From: Epiperipatus broadwayi
Lineage: Eukaryota > Onychophora > Udeonychophora > Euonychophora > Peripatidae
Length of the DNA stretch: 64,000 nucleotides
Direction: 5' to 3'
Assembly: GCA_028023455.1 (NCBI GenBank)
Contig: JAQFVV010000141.1
Coordinates: forward strand, 1,622,056 to 1,686,055
Shown here: in pieces, positions 11,632-25,003 of the stretch
How the letters are laid out: every line of letters begins with the position of its first letter
Position numbering within the stretch: the stretch's first letter is position 1
Made by a program: the position numbers and the translations under genes
Notes under the pieces: generated by a model
Seen by the model: the letters and a program-made list of their open reading frames with translations, nothing else
Database searches by the model: none
Told to the model about the DNA's origin: nothing

Positions 11632-12260
11632 AGTTTACTGATAATATACTGACTCACAGCTTTATCTTAGATAATACTTGGAAAAAAAATACATTTTGCT
11701 CTGCTACAAGAATTTAGGTCAAGTTACTACCATATTCTACTTTTTCAAAGTTTTTGTTTTCTTAATTCTTGGTTACCATTTTAATTTTGTTTATGTTCTG
11801 ACGCATTAAATATACACTTAACATATAGTCGAAATTTACAAAGGAATCCAAACATAATTATAACAGTAAGACCTAGAAAAAAAAAATTATACTTTGTGTA
11901 ATATAATTAGACTGGCAAAGCGTAAGGATATAATGCGTCTCACATTGCCCGTTACTAAGACAATATATGATTTATCTTTTCCTCTTTAAGATAAATCTTT
12001 TACATTTTATAATTGCTTTCTTATTGGTATGTGAATATATGTGCAGCTACAATGTAATATTTTATATCTCTATCAATTTAGTGTTATTTGTAAAGTTCAA
12101 TAAAATAACTGAACAAAAAAATATCTATATATTGATGACTTTATCATTATTTACGCGTGCACGCACTCACAAAGCAAATGTAACTATCAGCTCCATTGTT
12201 TATCTATCCTTTTTCTTTATTTTAAAACAAACAATAATACTTTATAATAAATGAGGAAGG
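11632..12260. other. AT-rich non-coding sequence
   Basis: Contains a 95-codon open frame (11967-12254) of low-complexity hydrophobic composition that I regard as chance. No other feature seen. Confidence 0.4.
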
Positions 12261-12374
12261 CCAATTCCTCTACAAGCTTTGTGACCATGGTCAGAGGTTG
12301 GGGGGGGTCCTGACAGAGATATTTTAAATGCTGGCTCTGGCTAAGCATTTATCACAAAGCTTGTTGAGGAATTG
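12261..12374 (+). repeat. short palindromic element U
   Basis: Inverted arms of about 24 bp: CCAATTCCTCTACAAGCTTT at 12261 and the near-complement ending at 12374. The loop is GC-richer, with a run of eight G near 12300. A further partial copy of the arm (TTACAAGCTTAAGAGAATTG) follows at about 12383-12402. Confidence 0.5.
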
Positions 12375-13970
12375 ATTATATCTTACAAGCTTAAGAGAAT
12401 TGGGTCATGTGATCTATACTCTTAATAATACTTTATATTTTTAATTCAGGAGTCAAACAAAAATCATTTTGATATTCAAGTATCAGTTAGTAAGCAATTA
12501 TATTATGAAAATAAATATTTTATTTTAATTTTTTTGCAGTATCATATTTAGACAAAGTAATTAATAAATAAACAAACTTTTTTAAATGAACAATTGAAAT
12601 TTATATTTTTAAAAATTAGTCCCGTTAATTTTAATATTATAACTGTTTTACTCATTATCTAGGTAAAACATTCACAATGACAATTATCTCTCTACACATT
12701 CAAAAATTCAGTCAAGGTATTCAAACTCGGCCACTGATATTACCAATAAAAGATTTTTTAGAAGTTGAGAAAAAAAAAAACTTATTACAAGTCTGTTATC
12801 TTTGTCCAGAGAAAAACTATGACGTCACCTAACAATAATCGATGTATAGTTTTGTTGTTTTTTTATTTAGAATTTTTAAATTATAATTTCATAATGATAT
12901 ATAAATAGATAAATAACATTATTATTTTTGAAATTAATTTTAATTAAAATATTTTTAATTATTTATAAACGTGAATAATTTATTGATCTTCCCATTTGAT
13001 ATGAGGTGAATTTTATTTTAATTATCAGAAAATAAAATAAAAAGTAATAAGTAAATGGCCTATTGTGTTTTGTGGAATGAAAAAAAAATTGTAATTTATT
13101 ATCGAGATGGTATTATTATTATTATTATTATTATCATCATCATTCTGATAATCATAAACCTTACAATGAAAAATATATACACTCTTAAAAATATCTCAAA
13201 GTCTTTTTGTATTAAATTCTCAGTGCCATCTAACAAAAGAATTTATTTACAGCGTAGCAAAAACTATTAACTTTATACTGACTTGGTTGAATCTTTTTGT
13301 AGAGGACTACAGTAATATATAATATATGATATTCTAAATATTGCAATTTAAGTATCTCAGTAACATATGTAAAGATAAATAAAACTGAAACTTCAAGATT
13401 AAGTTATTTCTCGTAAAAAAAAAAAAATGTTTAAATCTAGATCAAATAACTATTGTATATCTCTTTGTAAGTGAAAATATTCATAGTTTACTTTTAAACA
13501 CTTTACATATTATGTAAATAATTTTATTATCTATATAATAGTTCATTCATAATTATCCAGGGTTTTCACCTTTCACCACTCTACTGGTTTTTCTTTATAT
13601 TTATTTTCTATTGTTTTGTTTCTTACTTTGTATTAATGTCACATTTTCTTATTTATATATTAATTACGTCAGAAACTAAGTCTAAGGGTAAAATAATTTC
13701 ATTTTTTTTAGTTTTAATCATTTCGATTTTGTTTTTATAGTAGAAACATGATTTCCTGAATTTACTCCCTTCTGATCATGTCTCTATAAATAAGCAAAAC
13801 TGACTCACTTATGCTTTTTAAATCATTATGTTTTCTCTTGGCATTTTCTCCTTATTATCAAATGGTAATGATAGAGAAGATTTTAAAAATATTTTACCTT
13901 CAAGAGCTTTTTTCAAATATTGTTAATTTTCTTAAATTCACATTTTTCAAATTTTATGCACTTAGGCATT
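12375..13970. other. AT-rich non-coding sequence
   Basis: No gene seen. A short ATT/ATC repeat lies near 13110-13145. Parts near the right end may be eroded sequence of the PLE whose endonuclease begins at 13971. Confidence 0.4.
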
Positions 13971-14262
13971 TTAAAAAATTCTATTCATTTTAGTAGCATT
14001 CTCTGGTTGTATACTGCCAATTTTTGCCAGAGAATGTCTTTTAATAACATTGACAACATGGATATTTAATTTAATGTGTGAATAAATGGCTAATGAATTA
14101 GATTTTTCTCTGACTGCCAAAATGTATTTCTTTTTTCTCATGTTTATTCCACTGTTGGTATGTCCAATGTATTCATGCAAACAAATTCTACATGGAATTT
14201 CATATACACCTCAAATCTGCAATCGAAGTTTATCTTTAGTAAGTGGATTTACTTCATTATTC
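13971..14262 (-). pseudogene. Penelope-like GIY-YIG endonuclease remnant (family III)
   Basis: On the minus strand the frame reads GVYEIPCRICLHEYIGHTNS, the classical GIY...YIG core of a Penelope-like endonuclease, followed by a KKKYILAVREKSNSLAIYSH block that corresponds to the H..AVR...SA...H region of these nucleases. A stop codon lies immediately upstream of GVY. A frameshift near the left end separates the core from a C-terminal block similar to the plus-strand fragment at 14608. No RT is joined to it. Family membership is clear from motifs; the copy is dead. Confidence 0.65.
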
Positions 14263-14607
14263 ATCACCCAGCACAACGATTTTCAATGCAAATACATATT
14301 TAAATAAAACTTAGAGACTTTCTGATAACAGCCATTTTCACCAAGATATCTCTATACAACTAATAAAAAAAAAATAAAAAAAACATTTCTTCATACTGGT
14401 TTCAATCACATTGTTATTAATAGTGCTTTTTTTATAAAAGAATAAAAAAATAATTTGATACTTCAAAAATTAAAACTTTTCTTCCATATATAAAAAGAGT
14501 AACATTTTTGCCTTTAGGGGAAAATATAATTCATCAGCCATTTATTCACAGATTGAAATAACTAACCATGACATAAATTTTCAGAAAACTCTTAGTCTGT
14601 TAAAATT
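14263..14607. other. spacer between two opposed PLE fragments
   Basis: AT-rich, with A-rich runs at 14365-14380 and 14440-14455. No reading frame recognised. Its position between opposed endonuclease fragments suggests eroded PLE sequence. Confidence 0.35.
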
Positions 14608-14730
14608 GAACAATATGACCAAGCACTATTAAGGGAAGCTATAGAGATATTTATTAAGACTAAGGGCATAAATGAAAAATGTGAATTGAAGAACATTAAT
14701 ATTTGGGTAAACGTTTGGTGGATAATTATT
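14608..14730 (+). pseudogene. Penelope-like endonuclease C-terminal remnant (family III, opposite orientation)
   Basis: The plus-strand frame reads EQYDQALLREAIEIFIKTKG and ends in a W-rich segment. A LLREAIEI block followed by a short N/W segment is the usual end of PLE GIY-YIG proteins. The minus-strand fragment at 13971 has a matching, frameshifted block at its end (QRMLLK then IEFF), so both belong to one family and face each other tail-out. This repeats the inverted arrangement of the younger PLEs at 25.4 and 41.2 kb. Confidence 0.45.
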
Positions 14731-14956
14731 TTTTGAAACTTCTTACCCTTTAGAATTTGGAAATGAGAAAAAAACAAAAAAGGAAATAAATAATATTAAA
14801 TCTCACCACTCACATTTTTATGATTTGAGAAAGAAGAAGCTCTGAGGAAAGCAATTCTTAGTCTACTGAAATGTCAGATGAACAGCTATTGTTATTAAGG
14901 AAGCTCCCTGAAATAATACTAGGAATTCATTTATCCATGAATATATATATATATAT

Positions 14957-15115
14957 GTGTGTGTGTGTGAAAAAAGTTGTTAACACTAACTGAAATAATT
15001 ATACAAATATACAAACCATTATACAATTACAAATATCCAGTAACGCCGTCTATTTAAAAGTCTATTATTGAGATATAGACTTTTAAACAGAGAGCATTAC
15101 TGGATATTTGCAATT
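14957..15115 (+). repeat. hairpin element T with left tail
   Basis: Inverted arms of about 40 bp (15025-15065 and 15075-15114), sharing CAAATATCCAGTAA and ACTTTTAAA/TTTAAAAGT. A tail of about 68 bp lies only on the left. TA tracts on both sides (14941-14956 and 15116-15127) look like a duplicated target. Confidence 0.5.
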
Positions 15116-15127
15116 TTATATATATAT

Positions 15128-15354
15128 GAAAAACAAAAACAAGTTAATCACGTAACCTACTATCACTTGTTATTTATATTCAAAAGATGGCGCTTCACCA
15201 AAACCACCGAACAAGTGTAAGATTTGTTTACATAAACGAAAAAAGAGTCAGAAATTAGCAAATGAAAGAGGTAGTTAATTTCTGACTCTTTTTTCGTTTA
15301 TGTAAACAAATCTTACACTTGTTCGGTGGTTTTAGTGAAGCGCCATCTTTTGAA
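15128..15354 (+). mobile_element. hairpin element Q, copy 1
   Basis: Inverted arms of 79 bp (15179-15257 and 15276-15354), nearly perfect. The outer end is TTCAAAAGATGGCGCTTC and the arm contains TTTGTTTACATAAACG. A one-sided left tail (15128-15178) starts AAAAACAAAAACAAGTTA and ends ACTTGTTATTTATA. The copy at 36166-36412 has the same tail on its right side, that is, in the opposite orientation. TA tracts bound both ends. Confidence 0.7.
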
Positions 15355-18300
15355 CATATATATATATTCTAACCTCCCCCCGTGCATTCTCACCCCAAAA
15401 TATACTGTTTATTACAAATATTACAGGGTTCTAGCTCAGTTAACAAATAAATAAATGAAATATTCAGCATTAATTAAAATGATTACTAGCTCTAATTTTA
15501 AAATACAAATACGGTTCAATTTTAAAATGAATTAAACAAATATTTACTATTTTCATGAGACATGGAGTGACAATACAGGGAACGAGATAGACTACATTGA
15601 GCCATTATCCACACGATACTACCTCAATGGCATAAGAACACTATCCCCCCCTTTTTACTATACCAAATAACTAACTCATAGTATTCTTACGACTTTCTGA
15701 GCTCGATTCACTATGATTAAAATAATAATCATATCTTAATCTTCTTTATAACAAGAATCTAGCTCAATTAAATAAAATGAAGTAAAATAAAATAAAATCT
15801 CAGGTTCATAAATTGTATTCTAACTGATTTAAAATTATGGTAGTAAAATATGAAAAGGGAATTTTATGTCATAATCTACTACACAGCAACTAACAATAAT
15901 AAAAAAATAATAATAACAATAATAATATAATATAATCTTATTTCTTCCTAAAATGAAATAAATAAATACGTACATGGTAGTATTTTAATAATCTGACAAA
16001 AGAATACGTTTGGCAACATTAGCATATAATTTAATGTAATATTGTGGCAACCGACTTATGACCAATAAATAATATAAAATTATGATTTTTTAATTTTAAC
16101 ATACCAATAAATTCTCAAAATTCTTATAACACTTTTATGTTTACCTTTTGTGCAAAACCTATATGTCTGTTTCAATTATAAATGTATCGTGATTTCATGC
16201 ATCCATGTGGAGAAATAACAACTCAGACACAAAACTTTAAAACAAATTTAAAACAAAGTTTATTAACAACATAAATAAATTAACAATATTTTTACACTAT
16301 ATACATTGGATATCCCTTACTTTCATATCTCAACTTAGTTTATTAGTTTATAAAATGAAATCAAAATATTATTTACTTTTCCTAGTTAAATCTTATTTTT
16401 TTTAAACACTTAAGAAAATACAGTATTATTACTTGATTTATTATTATGGTTAGCTTATTACAAAATGCATTTCTTATATGATTATCACAAATACTTTTCA
16501 TTCCTAATATTATTAAAATTACATTTTTTTTTTTACAAAAATTTACATTTGTAATAAAATTCTACAAAATAACAAAATTTAGTTTCATATTGGTTGTATG
16601 GAATCTTACAAAGTCAAAACACTATTCAACATTCGGTATTAGGTTTTTATTATTCATTATCCGATGTTTATTAATCCTAATATTCTCATTCAAGCCTTAC
16701 TTTGGATGATATAATTATAACTATTAATATACCATGCACAAGTATATGTTTATTATACCTTATTGAATTTTCTCTTGATAAATATGCAATACTCATTCCC
16801 TCCAACATTAATATTTAAAAAAAAACATTCAAATTTTATTATCACTTTTAAAATACTTGGTTTAGATTTCTTTTCAAAATCTTATATTCATTTCTGAATT
16901 AATTTTACAATCTATTATATAATTCTTTCTCTCTTTATGATATTTTGGACTTTCAATTTTAAAGTTACACAATTTTATACATTCAAGCAAATAAACTATT
17001 CTTACATAAACGATAACATATCTTCAGTTCTATTTTATTCATTATTTCTTTGAAAATATCTTTCTGACCGATGCAGATTCATGAAATAAGGATAGCGAAG
17101 ATAGATGCATAGGATCAAAATACAACTAGAATATTACTTGTTATATACCTTGACAATCATGGCACAGTGAATTAAAAGACACTATAGAGGAATGACCTTT
17201 ACCTGTCTACCAACCTCTATCATAGGAACGATGCTAAAGCTATTTCTTCAGCTTTATTCTAACATCAAAAGTTTAAAAATATGCAAAACACTGTCCAAAC
17301 CATATGTGTTCAGTCATAGGACTTCGTTAACTATACTAAATCACACAAAACTAAATATGATCCAAATCCCTTATATTTTCCTATTTCTTAAAAAAAAAAC
17401 ACATCATCTTGGTTTCCTCTCCACTAGTACTTCCAAGTCACTATCCGATCTTATTTCTCAAGATTTTTTCTATACTGTACATCGACAAATACATATCTGC
17501 ATTACTAACAATAATAAAATTCATTGATATTTTAAAACTATTCCACTGTTCTATAAGAAAATCTTTTTACTACTTTCCTCCGTATATTTAATCATATACA
17601 AATTATTTAAATATCTGAATTCTTTATCACATGAAAGTTCAAAAGAATCACACAATTGTTCTGTTAAATTATATTATTAATATACTTTAAATAAATTGTT
17701 GCATGCGTATTCCGAATTTCTCCTATCTCATTATATGTTAAAATGTTGCATAAAATGTGTACATATAATTAAGACTTTCACACTTCATTCTTAGGTCAAT
17801 AGATAATCTAAAAAAATACATTATGCATTATAAATAACTATTAAAATTACCAAACGACCTTTATCTCCTCGATCGCGTTCCGTAGGCTTCACCATCCATT
17901 TGATCCTTGTAGATATAAGATTCACATCCATACACTTTATTTTAAACACTATTTCTATAATTTTATCAAGCTATTATATTTAAATTTTAATATTACTAAA
18001 TTTATGTTTTATGTTTTCCCTAATATCACATAACATTTTATACTTTAAAATAAATTAGTAAAAATTATTCAAACTATATTTACTGTACTCCTTCATCAAA
18101 TTTTCCTGAAAACTGTTCATACTAAAGCCAAAAAAAATTGTTTATCATTTCTTTTCCATTCACTTAATGTTCCTCTCCCTGCTTGTTCAATTTTAAGGTA
18201 AAACAAATATTACTTCGTTCAATAAATATTCATGAATGATAATCCTTGGTTTTTATAATATTTAATACAATTATTAATTATGATATTAGTTAATCCAGTA

Positions 18301-20017
18301 AAGAAAACTTCTAAATATTTTCTTCTAATATTTCTTGCTAATATTTTCTCCCGCGCGACTTTTACGATACATCTTCTCAATACTTTGATTTAAATATTCA
18401 ATAAAACTTTTCTGTTTCCATGGATTCATTTCATTAAGTAAATTAGATTTATATTTACCAAATCTTTATCTTTATTAAGCATTTCTCTAATGAACACTTT
18501 ATAATATTTTTAATTCTTCTTAGAGAAAGTTTTTCTATTCCTTTTTCATAAAAACACAATAGCTCTTTCATATTATTATTCTGTAACTTTTTTCCTTCTT
18601 TTAAAATTCTGGTACTATATACTTTGTAATGTTTTCTTTAAAAAAACAAACATTCTTTCTCCATTATAACTTTTACATAATTTTTTCTTTATGATATACG
18701 CATCTTAATTTTTCCATAGAGAAGAATAAAAAAACTTCGGAGTAGCCTTTTAAAATTGTGCGTCATAATTTTTCCTGATGGCAAATAACTTTTCTTTTAA
18801 GTTTTCTGTATAATGTCCAAATTATATTTATCAGAGTTCTAATGATTTCCTGGTTGATCACAAATAAACTGTATTCAAGGCACTTTACAATTATTTTTAC
18901 TTTATCAATACTTTTAGGTACTTTTTTCTGTAGTATTTCCATTTTACTGCAAGGTTTCGGCTAAACTTGAATAAAAATCCTGGTAAGAAATCTTTTAAAT
19001 TAGCCTTCCATTTAAAGGCAGTTCAAAATATTATATTTTAAAACAAAACTTTTAAAATAAATACAAAATTTTTAAATTATAACACTTTTCTAGCTTACGA
19101 TCTTATACAGCTAAAAAAAATGTTCCTCCTTCCTTCACTTACACATTACTTCTCCCGCTCCGTATAATTCCTATTTTTTGTCTGCTAAATACCTCCATTG
19201 ATTGGTTAATGACTTTTTTAGCGTGAACAAATTTACACATTTTTAGTTTTATAATAGATTAAACTTTTTTTAAAATAAAGAATTTATGATGTCATGTTTT
19301 AAAATATTACTTAGAATAGTATTTTTAAACTCAATTATAGTTTTATCAAAATCATTTAAACTTTAAAACAATTATTAAAATAACATTTAATATTTCAACT
19401 TTTACTTTAACGATAGATAGCAATTACATTTAGTTTTATAATTCACAAACTTTATTATTATATTCTAACAAGCGTGTGTGTGAAGGTATATAATATACAG
19501 TCACATAGTTACTAACTTTATCAGACAATTTTTTTTTTTTAATTTATGTCTCGGTCTAAATTACCAAAACTGATATATTTTATAAAAATTTGGAAAATAA
19601 TTTAAAAAATGTAGAACTAAATATAATTCTCACCATCACAAAGTTTATCTTAAAATATATTAGATTAAATTTGAATATTAATTATAATTATAATATTACA
19701 TATAGCATTTATTTAATTTATTAGTTTTAAAATATCATACTCGAATTATTAATATATTTTTATCTATTTATAGCTGTGTTATTTTATATGGCCAGCTTTT
19801 ACAACCATAAGCAAGAATATAATTAAGCTTTATTTAATTGTTTTTTTAAATAATTCATTACACTTTTATATACCAGGTATTTAATTCAGCCTTAAATTGT
19901 ACTATAAAATTTAATTATCCTACTATTATTCATATATCATACAAACATATCTTAAAATTTAAATTTTTTTTAGCAATTGACCATTCTACCTTATTATGAC
20001 CTATAGATAAGGGCACA

Positions 20018-20048
<31 letters not shown>
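15355..20048. other. long AT-rich stretch without recognisable genes
   Basis: No convincing gene, RNA or repeat. A 111-codon frame at 17192-17527 contains TCLPTS, faintly reminiscent of the 'YRxITCLPT' block of some non-LTR reverse transcriptases, but nothing downstream supports it. A (TA)n tract precedes the S hairpin at about 20019-20040. Confidence 0.4.
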
Positions 20049-20049
<1 letters not shown>

Positions 20050-20270
20050 ATAAATTTAATGGTAATAAATTACTATAAACAGTCTTCAAATCTGCAGAAA
20101 TACTTTTGGTTAACTTCATAAACCTACCTCAACTGCCATTAAATTAAAAAAAAAAACGTCAATCAATTAGCCTAAAGTACTTCTGCAGATTTAAATACTG
20201 TTTATAATAGTTTATTACAATTAAATTTATTATTTTTATTATGATTACAATTTGGTTTTAATTAACGGAC
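20049..20270 (+). repeat. hairpin element S, complete copy
   Basis: Inverted arms 20049-20106 and 20176-20232 share TAATTAAATTT-like ends, AAACAGT and TCTGCAGA. A right-hand tail (about 20233-20270, TTTTTATTATGATTACAATT) occurs only on one side and is shared with the truncated copy at 8307-8393. The left end abuts a (TA)n tract. No coding capacity. Confidence 0.65.
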
Positions 20271-21907
20271 ATTTTATTTATATTCTAGATATTGGGTATA
20301 ATGTCAATTGTAATAATAAAAAAAAAATAGGCTTAAATTTATTAATGAATATATTAACCTGTATTGCTTTGATAAAACTTAATATTAGGGAAGGAGATGT
20401 TCATTATTAATTTCAGTTTTAAAGCCTTAGAATGACATTATTCATTTTAAAAATGAATGTGTAAATAATAAAGTTTGTAGTATTGATAGAATTATCATTA
20501 TTTTTATTACATATAATTTCCTTACTTCATTCAAAGTAATAGATTCCAAATAATACACCTAAATGTTTAATGTCTCAAGTATGTTTGTTATTTTATTTGT
20601 CAAATATTATATTTGAAAAGTATATATAAAAAGTTTATTTCTATTGTAGTATGAAAGAATGTAGTCTGAATTGTTAATTCCATGTTAAAGTCAAAGAATA
20701 TTATTGGTATTTAAAGACGTAGATGTTGTATATTATATGTGTAATAAATTATATAATATTTACATTTATTTGTCAGTATTTTATGTAATAAGATATTTAT
20801 TTATAAGATGCTGACTGAAGTTGACCAAAGAGTTGGTACAGGGCATTGGTCTTGTTTTTATGGCAATGGAAAAAGTTTATAAATGGACAAAAGCAGGTTA
20901 AAGGATCTCTCTCAAATCTTGGCTTCAATAGAAGAGAACATATATTCCATCATATGAATTTTTTTATTTGTTTTTAAAAATATATGATTATTAAATAAAT
21001 AGAATGATGGAGGAAAAACAGTAATATTTATACATTTATTGTGTTCAAAAATCATAAAATATTTTTGTTTGCTTTCAAAAACCCATGTTTCAATCTATAA
21101 AGGTCAGATTTGTACACTCTGGCAACAAAATCCAGAGTCCAGGAAAAGTACACCCAAGCTGATGGAAGTGAGGTATTGAGACCTCTAATTCAACCAAATT
21201 TTGATTCATTTGCTAGTACTTTGTGATTTAACACCTTATGAATGACATTTCTAAATTCACACTCAGTCTCAATTTAATCTGTCAGCTGGCTTAGAATAGG
21301 AAGAAACATGAAACTCAAGGAATAGCTAACAATTTAACATAATGGGTGAACCGACCACTTATCACATTAATTATAGTAATGAAAATATTGCATACTCAGC
21401 ATATAAATTATTAATAAATTGGAATCAGATAATGTGGATTGAATTGAAATAGAACTATGAGGAGGAAAGTTATGAAACACATTTTGTATTTTAAACATAT
21501 TTATTAAAACAATAACAAATGACAAAATAAAGTAACAAAATGGCAATAATTATATAGATTAAAGGCAGGCTTTTACATCAGAGGTGAGAATATTATCAGT
21601 ATATCAGTCTCATCTTAACATACTGAAATAAATGTATGTATGGTTAATAAGTCATGCCTATAATCATGTAATATATCCATCTAATTGTTTATGGTTCACT
21701 AATAGCCCAAGATAATATCCTAGCAGAGATGATATGAGTACATACAATTCTAAGATGTCTGTTATATAGTGTGAGAAAATAAATAAGCTCAACCTAATGC
21801 AGATTCAACCTGATAACCAAACTTTGAGTTTCAATCTAATGCTGAATAATTAAATAATAAAAAGGAACAGAACTGGTTACTTTAGATTCATATATATATA
21901 TATATAT
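20271..21907. other. AT-rich non-coding sequence
   Basis: No gene seen. The segment 21100-21310 is somewhat richer in GC without a usable frame. A TA tract at about 21891-21907 is the insertion site of the solo LTR. Confidence 0.4.
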
Positions 21908-24900
21908 TGAAACGGAAATCTTACAATCCCTTTCCATTTCACCATCAACCTAATGACCTACTCGTCTGAACTAGTTTCGAACCTGTCTTAAATGTAAAAA
22001 TGTTAAATGTAAAAATATTATATATAATCGAGCGGGAAAACTTTGCTATAATGGCCGCTTGAATGGCATCATCCATTTACATATGAAAATACGCTATAAT
22101 TAGACAGGTTTGATAAAATTATAGCATAGAAATGCTCATAATTTATTATAAAATATTTTATTAATTTTCAGTCAATTTTTAATTATATTCGCTATTATAT
22201 TCGTATGTGGATGGATAATTTAAACCTTGGAATAATGGCAAAATGATTTGTATATATATTTAAGTTTAAATGAAAAAATATAATGTGAAACATTTTCTTT
22301 AAAATATATTTAACGGTTTTCTGATTTAATGTTTTATATATATATATATAACAGAAACTAAATATATTTTTTTTAATCTGTCCAAGTATTTATTTTGTAA
22401 AAACAAATATGTTAAAAGTTATTTATTTCAGTAAAATAAAAAAATCCATTTATAATAAAAATGAGAATTTTGTGTAAACAAGAAATCAATTAATGACCAC
22501 ACCCGGGTAAATGTAAAATCTGTTTACTGATTGATTTTGGTTTCAACAAAAGACTTTATCATTAAATCAGAATACCGTTACTTCTGCTAAGCTTTAACAT
22601 TCTATAACACCTAAAAAGGAATTTAATTAGTGAAATCTGAATCAAATTATATGATTTATATATTTTAATAATTTTAAGTAAATTAAAAATAATACCTCGG
22701 AGACGTTATCTGTAGTAAAAATTAGATTATATTATTTTGTTTAATTAAAAGTCAATTGGTCCCAAGGCAAACGGAATTCCAAAAAGGTGTTAAGGCTTAG
22801 TAGAAAATATATAAATAGGCCTTATTTTAAGTGGGAAGATATACTCCATCTTGATGGTGAAGAGCTGTTAATATCAGAAGTTATAAATTGTTTAATTCTA
22901 TCATGTCTGGCTAAAGTCAGGCAAAATTTTGCTGCCGTTCCCATGATGGAACACCGAAGTTCAATCCATCCAATGCCGAAGCAACAACCAACAAGCTTAT
23001 ACCAAATAAAAGATGCCATAAGCCACTAAAAGGGACTTGCCTTTGTTCCAACACCATTTTAAAATCGTCTCCCAACTAAATTGAAGATGCCATAAGCCGC
23101 CAAAGAACTCACCTTCGTTCTAATTCGAATATCTCCAGTCCAACTACAGGAGAACTGTTTTAATATTAAAATCGCAGACCTCTGTGTAAATTTCAAAACA
23201 ATCATTATTTCTTCAAAATCAGGTTAGCTAACCATATTATTGTAACTTCTTTCTAAATTGTTTTCTACATGGTATTCAAATTCTATAAAATGTAATAATT
23301 TTGCTTGTATTTCTTTATTAATTCAATATTTTTGCTATATAACTTAATCACTGCAGTATATTTGCTTTTCTTTTTGATTATTTTAATAATTATTAGTTAT
23401 ACCTACATTTCGAAATAGCGTGCATTTAATTACCAAATATGTTTTTTTTTAAAAGATATAATTTAAAATCTTCGAATTATTAGTTTTTATAGTGTCATTT
23501 CGTGCACTGTTTCGAAAACCTAATTTCTAAATAGCGGCAACCCATTTGTGCTCATTGTTATTTAGTCATTTATTAATTAATTAATATAAAAATAAAATGT
23601 GGCTTTTCAATCTTTAATTATTATGTTACTAAAGATTAAACTATCCTGGAGTGTAATCCTAAGTATATTTTTTAGTAAAGTATTCGTAAGTCCCTTATTA
23701 GATATACTTTTCCCCCTTTTAAAAGTTTAGTAGTTATAGATAACTAAAGAGATTGAACAGGATAAAGTAAAGTTTGTATATATATATATATATTCCCATC
23801 AGTAGCATATCGTATTTCTCAGGCTACAGAAGAGTTGGCTCTTTTGATCAAGCTGATGAACTGGTGTTCATTTAATATATGATATTTAATTTATAATATA
23901 CTTCGGCTTGGCAGATGTGAAACATTAATATTTTTCTCGTTGTGCTGTTTTTTTTATATATATAAGATGGAGCCACGGTAAGTCCAGCCCATCTTCATCT
24001 TTTATGGGTAGTGCAGTAGCGAAGTCTGAGCTACGGGCTAGATTATCATATAAGTCCCCCGCTTCTTATGAACCAAATAAAGGTTCCCTTTTAGAAGCAT
24101 GATGACAGGTTATTGGGTAAACCGGTGTTTGTCATGAAAACCCTAAAACTATTCTTCCATCCACAGAGTAACTTTATTATTATATTTTACTTGTGCCTAG
24201 CATATTAGTAAAATTGTTATAGCCAACTCTCCCTCCCTAATATGCAGTCTTCGATGTTGATCCGAAGCATTCTTGAAAGCCCATTCGATCTAAAGCTATC
24301 TGTGATGCTTTACAAGCCCATATTTAATATATAAATTTATTATAATTAAATGTATTATTAAGCTTCACTCCAGACTTGGTTTGATTTCATGTGTAATAGC
24401 CACTCAAACTGATTATAAAAGGACATAACTAATAAGTTAATGTAGTGATTAATTGTATAGCGTGATATTTGTTTCCATTAAATAATAGCTACAAATCTAT
24501 TTGCCAACTTATCAATTATTGTTTAAATGGCCCAGAGTAATGTTATTTTATAAATAAAATGCCTGCGTGCTAAATAATGTTATATCAAGATACATATGAA
24601 ATTTGTCAATAAATATATTTTATAATTCATTAGTTATTAGTTTCTGTTTCATTATTAAATCAATCCAATTCATTAATTGACTATAACTATTCATTAGTAA
24701 AGCCCCTATTTAATTAATATGCTGGATTTTATCTTTGGAATATCTCTAGTATTAAGTTGTTTATATATATGTTTAAGTCCATGAGTCTTATTGTTTGCTC
24801 CAATTTGCTAGAGGGCCGGATTAAGAATTAATTCTTGTGTGCTATCATAGTTATGTTATCCATTAGATGTTAGATATGGTGCTTGAAGAGTGGATTCGAA

Positions 24901-25003
24901 TCCAGGCTTGGCCCTGACCTAAATCTTGGGCTTGACTGGGTTTGAAGTACATTATCTGAGTCCCAGCTCGCATTAGATGGATAAGCATGTTTTGACTGTA
25001 ACA
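21908..25003 (+). mobile_element. solo LTR (3.1 kb) of the 9.1-kb Gag-only element
   Basis: Full-length match, with substitutions and small indels, to the terminal repeats at 50429-53455 and 56523-59546. It starts TGAAACGGAAATC and ends TTGACTGTAACA, fitting the TG...CA rule of LTRs. Both flanks are (TA)n, so any target duplication is hidden. No internal region is attached, so it is a solo LTR, older than the other two copies by its divergence. An 80-codon frame after the TATA box and a minus-strand frame near the right end are not preserved by selection that I can see. Confidence 0.75.
22810..22818 (+). promoter_or_regulatory. TATA box of the solo LTR
   Basis: TATAAATAG about 900 bp into the LTR, conserved in position in the two other copies (51289, 57383). 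This suggests the U3/R boundary and gives the element plus orientation. Confidence 0.45.

Noticed and set aside
11967-12254. 95-codon hydrophobic frame
   Set aside because: Low-complexity composition expected from AT-rich DNA; no domain or repeat copy.
17192-17591. Possible LINE reverse transcriptase around TCLPTS
   Set aside because: Only one weak block, with no palm or YxDD motif nearby.
22787-23029. 80-codon frame downstream of the TATA box in the solo LTR
   Set aside because: The other two LTR copies have indels that destroy it, so it is chance.
23845-23870. CTGATGA core suggestive of a hammerhead ribozyme in the solo LTR
   Set aside because: No following GAAA after a plausible stem II and no matching stem III; PLE ends also lacked a convincing core.
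24880-24910. tRNA B-box-like sequence (GGATTCGAATCC) near the LTR end
   Set aside because: No A box at a proper distance and no cloverleaf; the LTR explanation is sufficient.
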